Origin: Dastarcus helophoroides
Lineage: Eukaryota > Arthropoda > Insecta > Coleoptera > Bothrideridae
Direction: 5' to 3'
Assembly: GCA_028583605.1 (NCBI GenBank)
Contig: CM053328.1
Location: 33,215,578 to 33,279,577 of the forward strand
Length of the DNA stretch: 64,000 bases
The position numbers and the translations under genes were made by a program. The notes under the pieces were generated by a model. The model was not told the DNA's origin and did not search any database. It worked only from the letters and a program-made list of their open reading frames with translations. Within the stretch, counting starts at the first letter, position 1. Every line of letters starts with the position of its first letter. Shown here one piece after another: positions 59,251 through 64,000 of this stretch.

Positions 59251-59395
59251 CACGTTGGGTGCCAAAATTGTAATGCATGCTACAAACTTCAAAACCCACG
59301 TTGGGACAGACAAAATAATACCGCATACAATACAACCTCAAGGCCCATGTTCGGTCAGTCAAATTTGTACCGCACTCGTTCAACACCACAAAAAA
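59251..59395. repeat. Degenerate ~60-bp tandem repeat, 2-3 copies
   Basis: CACGTTGGGTGCCAAAATTG..., CCACGTTGGGACAGACAAAA..., CCCATGTTCGGTCAGTCAAA...: each continues with TA-TACCGCAT-like text. Such CACGTTGGG-CCAAAAT words are common near LTR-retrotransposon ends, but no LTR is visible here. Confidence 0.5.
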
Positions 59396-59464
59396 AATAA
59401 AATAAATAACATGTGGATGGTAAACAAAATGCAAAAAATAAAACCAAAATAATAGTTATTTATG

Positions 59465-59575
59465 ATACAAGTGTTAAAAGTGACATTTTATTTTGTGAGT
59501 GGGGAGTATTGCGGAACGAGCGTAGCGAGTGGAGCAACCCCACGAAGAAAATAAAATCACTTTTAACAAGTGTAT
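59465..59575. repeat. Imperfect inverted repeat
   Basis: TGATACAAGTGTTAAAAGTG-ACATTTTATTTT at the left pairs with AAAATAAAATCACTTTTAAC-AAGTGTATCAT at the right; the loop has GAACGAGCGTAGCGAGTGGAG. Its words (GTTAAAAGTG, TTTTTGTAAAACTGTTA) recur inverted near 60730-60830, so the two may be ends of one larger element. Confidence 0.6.
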
Positions 59576-59695
59576 CATACAATATTTTTTGTAAAACTGT
59601 TAAATTAAAAGAGAAAATCCTGTCCCTAGGGTTGAATTTTAGATTTATTGTTTGCGTGTTGAATTACATATTTGACATTTACATCTGACAATCAA

Positions 59696-60480
59696 GTCAG
59701 GTATTGGATAGAGTGTAACTAACAATAAGTAAAACAATTGTAAGTTGTTTAATGTTAATTAGTAACCACAATTGAACCTGTCCTAAAATATTGTAGATTT
59801 TATGGCTAATAAACATGAATTTTGAAGAAAAGATTGGAAATTAAAGCAATTTTATTATTCCATCTGATGTTGAAGAAACAGCAAATACATCAACTGAGAT
59901 TTATTGCTCCAGAAATCGGGACAAAAATATGACGGTATGAAATAAAGAATCTAGCGGATAACTTCACTAAAAATATATTTTTGGTTTACGCCGAAGGAAA
60001 TTCTAAGTTATGGAATCTCTCTATGATAAAAGCTAGTTTTTAAATCAAACTAGGATATAAGCAAGTATTAAAACCAGCGTACAAGATTTTTTTGAATGAA
60101 GCTCCAGACACCAAATATGCAGTAAAAAGTTGCGTCAGTTTTTGGATTATTTGGAGTCTGTCGCTCTCAAGAATTTTGTAAATTAATACTGGATGATATT
60201 GAAAAATCTTTGTTTTATATTATGAAGACTAAAAGCAACATCCGTCCTGGTTTTTGCACGGATTACTTTGCATAAATACCTCTGCAATTACTTCTCAGGA
60301 AAACTAAAATAAGTAACCGTTCAGATTGTAATAGTAATATTAATATTATAAATAAATAATTTATAACTATTTTGAATGTTTTAATGTTTGGAAACACAAT
60401 ATTGTTGGACCAGTTCGTTCAACCAAAAAAAATATCTTTCTAATTTTACCAGTACAGCTTTCTATTTTATATTGCATATT
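59696..60480. other. No gene recognised
   Basis: Sequence of normal complexity without a long frame. It lies between the two inverted-repeat clusters and may be the body of a non-autonomous element bounded by them. Confidence 0.4.
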
Positions 60481-60489
60481 GCTATATAT

Positions 60490-60686
60490 CAGTGTTTCCT
60501 AAACAGTGGGTCACAACCCGGCAGCGGACCACAAAAATAAAATTCCAGGCTGCAGAATTGTCTTCATACTCACAAATGATTAGTTCTTTCCAGCATTAAG
60601 ATATAATTAAAACATCTTTTAGTGGGTGGCGAAGGGAAAATATTAAAAACAATCGGATTAGGGCAAAAAAAGTTGGGGAAACACTG
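60490..60686. mobile_element. hAT-type MITE c, TSD CTATATAT/CTATATTT
   Basis: CAGTGTTTCC at the left and GGGAAACACTG-like end (GGGGAAACACTG) at the right. Flanks 60482-60489 and 60687-60694 agree at 7 of 8 bases. Internal GGGTCACAACCCGG resembles the zinc-finger-like hAT MITE consensus seen in many animals. Confidence 0.8.
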
Positions 60687-60694
60687 CTATATTT

Positions 60695-60742
60695 ACTTTT
60701 AACACTAGTGCGAAAAAACTTTTTCGCACTAGTGTTAAAAGT
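60695..60742. repeat. Perfect 48-bp palindrome
   Basis: Two exact 23-base arms (ACTTTTAACACTAGTGCGAA plus AAA, and complement) around AC. A second hairpin TTTTTAGTTCA-CTTATCAA-TGAACTAAAAA follows at about 60774-60805. Confidence 0.9.
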
Positions 60743-60849
60743 GTTTTTGTCACATGTCATTATAAAAGTCAATTTTTAGTTCACTTATCAATGAACTAAA
60801 AATGTCACTTTTAATAACAGTTTTACAAAAAAAGAATTTATGTTGTATT

Positions 60850-63299
60850 TTTCTTGATAACTAGGATCTAGCTTGGACTCTACCTGAATATAAGGTAAGG
60901 TAAAATTGATTCAAACTCATTTTAATGTTTGTAGGTTTATTTACAAAGCAGAACAATACAGGCAATAATTTTGTATTCTACATCCTATTGTGAGCTTTTG
61001 AACAGACAAAAAACAATACAAGGAAACTTGCAAACAATCACAATACTTAAGATACTAAGGGAAAATAAAATCTATTCCCATTTCATACATAATATGTTTA
61101 GAAAGTTTCTTGCAATTTCTCCCTGAATTATTTGTAAAATTGTTTCCGCTTAATGATGGGTTTAACCAAATGTTTACAGTGTTTGCAAATAACCCATGGT
61201 GTGCAATTCTATAAATTGCAAAAATATATGAGACAACTGACATTTAACAAAATCGCGAAGTACATTAGAGAATTCTATTGTGCAATAAAGGAAAGATCTC
61301 AATCTGAGATAACATTTAAACTGGTAACAGAATAGAACTTTATCATAGTAGATAGTAGTCTAAAATTTAAACTTATCAGTAACAACGGGACATCTCAAAC
61401 TACCACTCGATTAAAAAGTTATGTCAACAAAATAAACTTTACATTAGGTGGTATTGGATGGTAAAAAAAAGACATATGTAATTCTAACTTTATTTTTGGA
61501 TAAACATTGCGCAGAATCACATTTTTCTCTAATACAAAATGCATTATGGTATTCACGTCTGATGAAAAAGTGTAATATGTATTTTTTCGGTAGTACACTT
61601 TCTAGTAATGTTTTGCTTTAAACAATTTTCTTCTAAAAGAACCCAAATCCCTCAAATGTGAAGCTGGTGCAATATTCTCGAATGCTCTTAATACTAATTT
61701 ATTATGAACTTTAATTGTTCTGTTGAATCTAAATTTTCAATGCAAAGTTTTAAGGGAAAGAATCCACAATAAATGTTCTTCATTGTGTAGGATGTTTTTC
61801 ATTATGTAGAATGTTTTTCACTGTGTACACTGTTTTTCATTATGCAGACTGTTTTTTTATTATGTAAAATGTTTTTCCTTACATAGAAAGTTTTCCATTA
61901 AGTAAACCAATCTTTCCCTTATCGAACATCAAAATTCAATGGTCAGTTTTTGATGGCAATAGGTTGCATATTTTCAAATATGCTTTAAGTTTGCGAGAAG
62001 TGTCGTAAGAGATAATTGCACAAAAACGTTGTAAATCACACAAATAAATTAAGGAATGCACTTTTTACATATCTTTGGATCGGATCTTTACAAGTATGTA
62101 TTATGATAATCACTTTTCCACAATTTGCAGAATATTCTCACAATCATCAGTACTACATGTTGTATTTATCGGTTAAATACACTAATTATGCTATATTTTG
62201 TCTTAAAAACTATTTAAAATATTAAATGATCGAAAACATAAAAATCAACAAATACTTTTTAAGAAATAAATAAATTAGTATTGCAATCTTACTATGTAAA
62301 AAATAACAATATATATTATGTCAAAATAAGAATTACTGGTAAGTTTATCATGATCGTTAATAAAAAAAAATCTATTTTACCGTCATCCTTTCTACAAGCG
62401 GGATTGTCTCTTTTTTTGGAAGATCAACTGGTGAAAATAGATTTTTCGTCCTGATAACACAGATTTAAAACAAACTATAAAATAATTTGAACGTTTATCA
62501 CACAAACTGCTTAAAACTATCTATTAGGTCAGATAGAAAAGGGCCTTATTTAAAATATCCTACAATTTTAACAAAACTCACTATATTCCTTTTCATGTGG
62601 GAATATTTATTACAGTGACAAAGAAATCCGTCTGTCTAGCTGGGGTGGTATTGTTTACTTATGCATATTATGTTTAGACTAGTTGGAATTGCAAATTGTG
62701 CTTTCTCCTTCAGCGATCCTAGAAATAAATCTCAATTAGATCACATCAGAAATATTTGATTTTTAATGTCATTTTGCATTTTCACAAATGACACAGAAAC
62801 TTAGAAATTTCAAATTATTTCCTAAGATTTCGATATTTTCTTTAAAATTCCGAGATTAATTTGGAAATGTTCACTGAACACTCAAAAATTGAAGAATGGA
62901 ATCAAGATTTTTAGGAACTCGATTTTTTTCAAAATTTGGATTAAAACATAACAACAAGAGTATAATTTTAAATTTAGTGGCGGTTTCGCTCCAAAAATCT
63001 CGACTAAGCTGAAACAAAACTGAAATTTTTGAGAAAAAATTAAACTTTATAATAAAACATTCTCAAATGTTCAAGATTAAAATTTGGACCCAGTATTTTA
63101 TGGTTCTATAAATAATTGTTATGAAAAATTGGATGTCTAAAAAATTTCGAGAATTTTAGGAGTAAGTTCGAAATTTTGAAAATCCAAATCAAAATGTCTA
63201 GAGAAAAATTAGACATATTGAGTTTTAAGCCCAGATTTTAAATAGTTTGTCGCTTTATTTTTCTAACATAGTAATAAAAGCTGCCGAACTTTACCTATT
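60850..63299. other. Gene-free interval
   Basis: Holds the 19-bp minisatellite (61779-61908) and, from about 62790 to 63240, another stretch of the AAATTTTGA-type degenerate sequence. The 60-70-codon frames here are not recognisable proteins. AATAAA on the minus strand at about 63254-63259 is a likely poly(A) signal for the JNK gene. Confidence 0.5.
61779..61908. repeat. 19-bp minisatellite, about 7 copies
   Basis: The unit is near TTCATTATGTAGAATGTTT, with anchors at 61781, 61800, 61819, 61838, 61857, 61876 and 61895, each drifting by a few bases. Confidence 0.85.
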
Positions 63300-63482
<183 letters not shown>

Positions 63483-64000
63483 CTACGATATTAAATTGTT
63501 TTTAAAAATGAATGAATAAGTTTACATAAATGTTAACAAAAAAGAATTTAGATATTCTCATAAATAATATGATAGTCATAATTTGTATGATACTATGATA
63601 AATAGTCTGACAATAGCGGTATGTTTATACTAGACACTTTATTTCGTACATTTCTCTCTGACATAAAATATATTTTCTCTCTGACACAGGTCAGAGAGAA
63701 CTCTGACACAGGTCAGAGAGAACTCTGACACAGGTCAGAGAGAAATGTACGGAATAAAGTGTCTAATTTAAACGCATTCAAAGATAATGCAAGGTATTCC
63801 GCTTGTAAAAAACCTGAACCTCAAGGAACGACTTGTTTCAAGACAAGTTCTTAATAAACATTAAATGTTAATTAACACAAATATAATAGTACTTTAAATC
63901 GTTACTTACAGACTAGCTTATACGAAAGTTCATAATAAGCAGGTACGTTATAAACGGACATTATCATACATTTGATATTTTTGAGTTGCCTGTTTCACAA
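63483..64000 (-). other. JNK intron (partial)
   Basis: Intronic if the exon call is right. It contains the inverted repeat at 63631-63765. A donor-like AGTCT|GTAAGT on the minus strand near 63907 is present, but the sequence before it does not read as JNK. Confidence 0.5.
63631..63765. mobile_element. 135-bp inverted repeat with internal 22-bp tandem hairpins
   Basis: TAGACACTTTATTTCGTACA at the left is inverted at the right (TGTACGGAATAAAGTGTCTA), continuing into TTTCTCTCTGACA/TGTCAGAGAGAAA-type text. The middle holds three copies of CTCTGACACAGGTCAGAGAG(AA), each itself a small hairpin. Confidence 0.8.

Noticed and set aside
63880..63960. Donor-like site on the minus strand as the preceding JNK exon
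   Set aside because: The translated sequence before it does not resemble the kinase C-lobe or the expected YINVWYDAEEVDA end.

Overview
The window is AT-rich eukaryotic DNA: GT-AG introns, gene-poor, full of transposons, with one 100-bp run of N that marks a scaffold gap. It is insect DNA. The C-terminal exon of the JNK kinase basket, a tandem pair of seven-transmembrane insect odorant receptors, hAT, Helitron-like and Jockey-like elements and Gypsy-type solo LTRs all fit a holometabolous insect. A beetle seems likeliest, but the sequence alone does not prove it.

Layout. 1-9.3 kb: no convincing gene. It holds a degenerate AT-rich array of GAAATTTTGAAAAAGTC-like words (2.1-6.45 kb), dispersed palindromic repeats and a hammerhead-ribozyme fold on the minus strand at 5.3 kb. 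9.35-9.71 kb: a solo LTR. 9.86-16.64 kb: a second array with segmental duplications and insertions. 17.8-33.15 kb (+): a six-exon gene I reconstructed for a 692-aa protein ending in a divergent bromodomain. Its last intron is 10.5 kb and is filled by a 2.8-kb hAT element, a 4.3-kb long-inverted-repeat element and a Harbinger-like element carrying its own solo LTR. 34.9-37.7 kb (-): a Jockey-like retrotransposon ORF1 split by a 1.29-kb near-complete palindrome with a TA target duplication. 37.8-38.4 kb (-): an intronless Rab6-like gene with a one-base frameshift in the P-loop. 39.8-41.6 kb (-): NFU1 in four exons, mitochondrial Fe-S cluster assembly. 42.5-43.25 kb (-): SMNDC1/SPF30, a splicing factor in a single exon. 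44.1-46.7 kb: tandem repeats and a third array. 47.4-57.7 kb (+): two tandem odorant receptor genes with identical six-exon structure, the second broken by the gap. 58.0-58.1 kb: a third copy of the receptor upstream region with no receptor after it. 58.5-59.2 kb (-): a decayed R1/LOA-type reverse transcriptase. 59.2-63.3 kb: MITEs, palindromes and a minisatellite. 63.3 kb to the window end (-): last coding exon of basket/JNK.

The genes do not form a pathway. NFU1, SMNDC1 and JNK are unrelated housekeeping or signalling genes, and the receptors are a local tandem family. The less ordinary content is in the mobile DNA: a repeat family with hammerhead-like motifs (six copies plus one separate classical fold), several very long hairpins, filled and empty insertion sites inside duplicated arrays, and an orphan odorant-receptor promoter. 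Exon boundaries were assigned by eye from splice signals, reading phase and homology between paralogs. Element boundaries rest on visible terminal repeats and target duplications. No database search was run.
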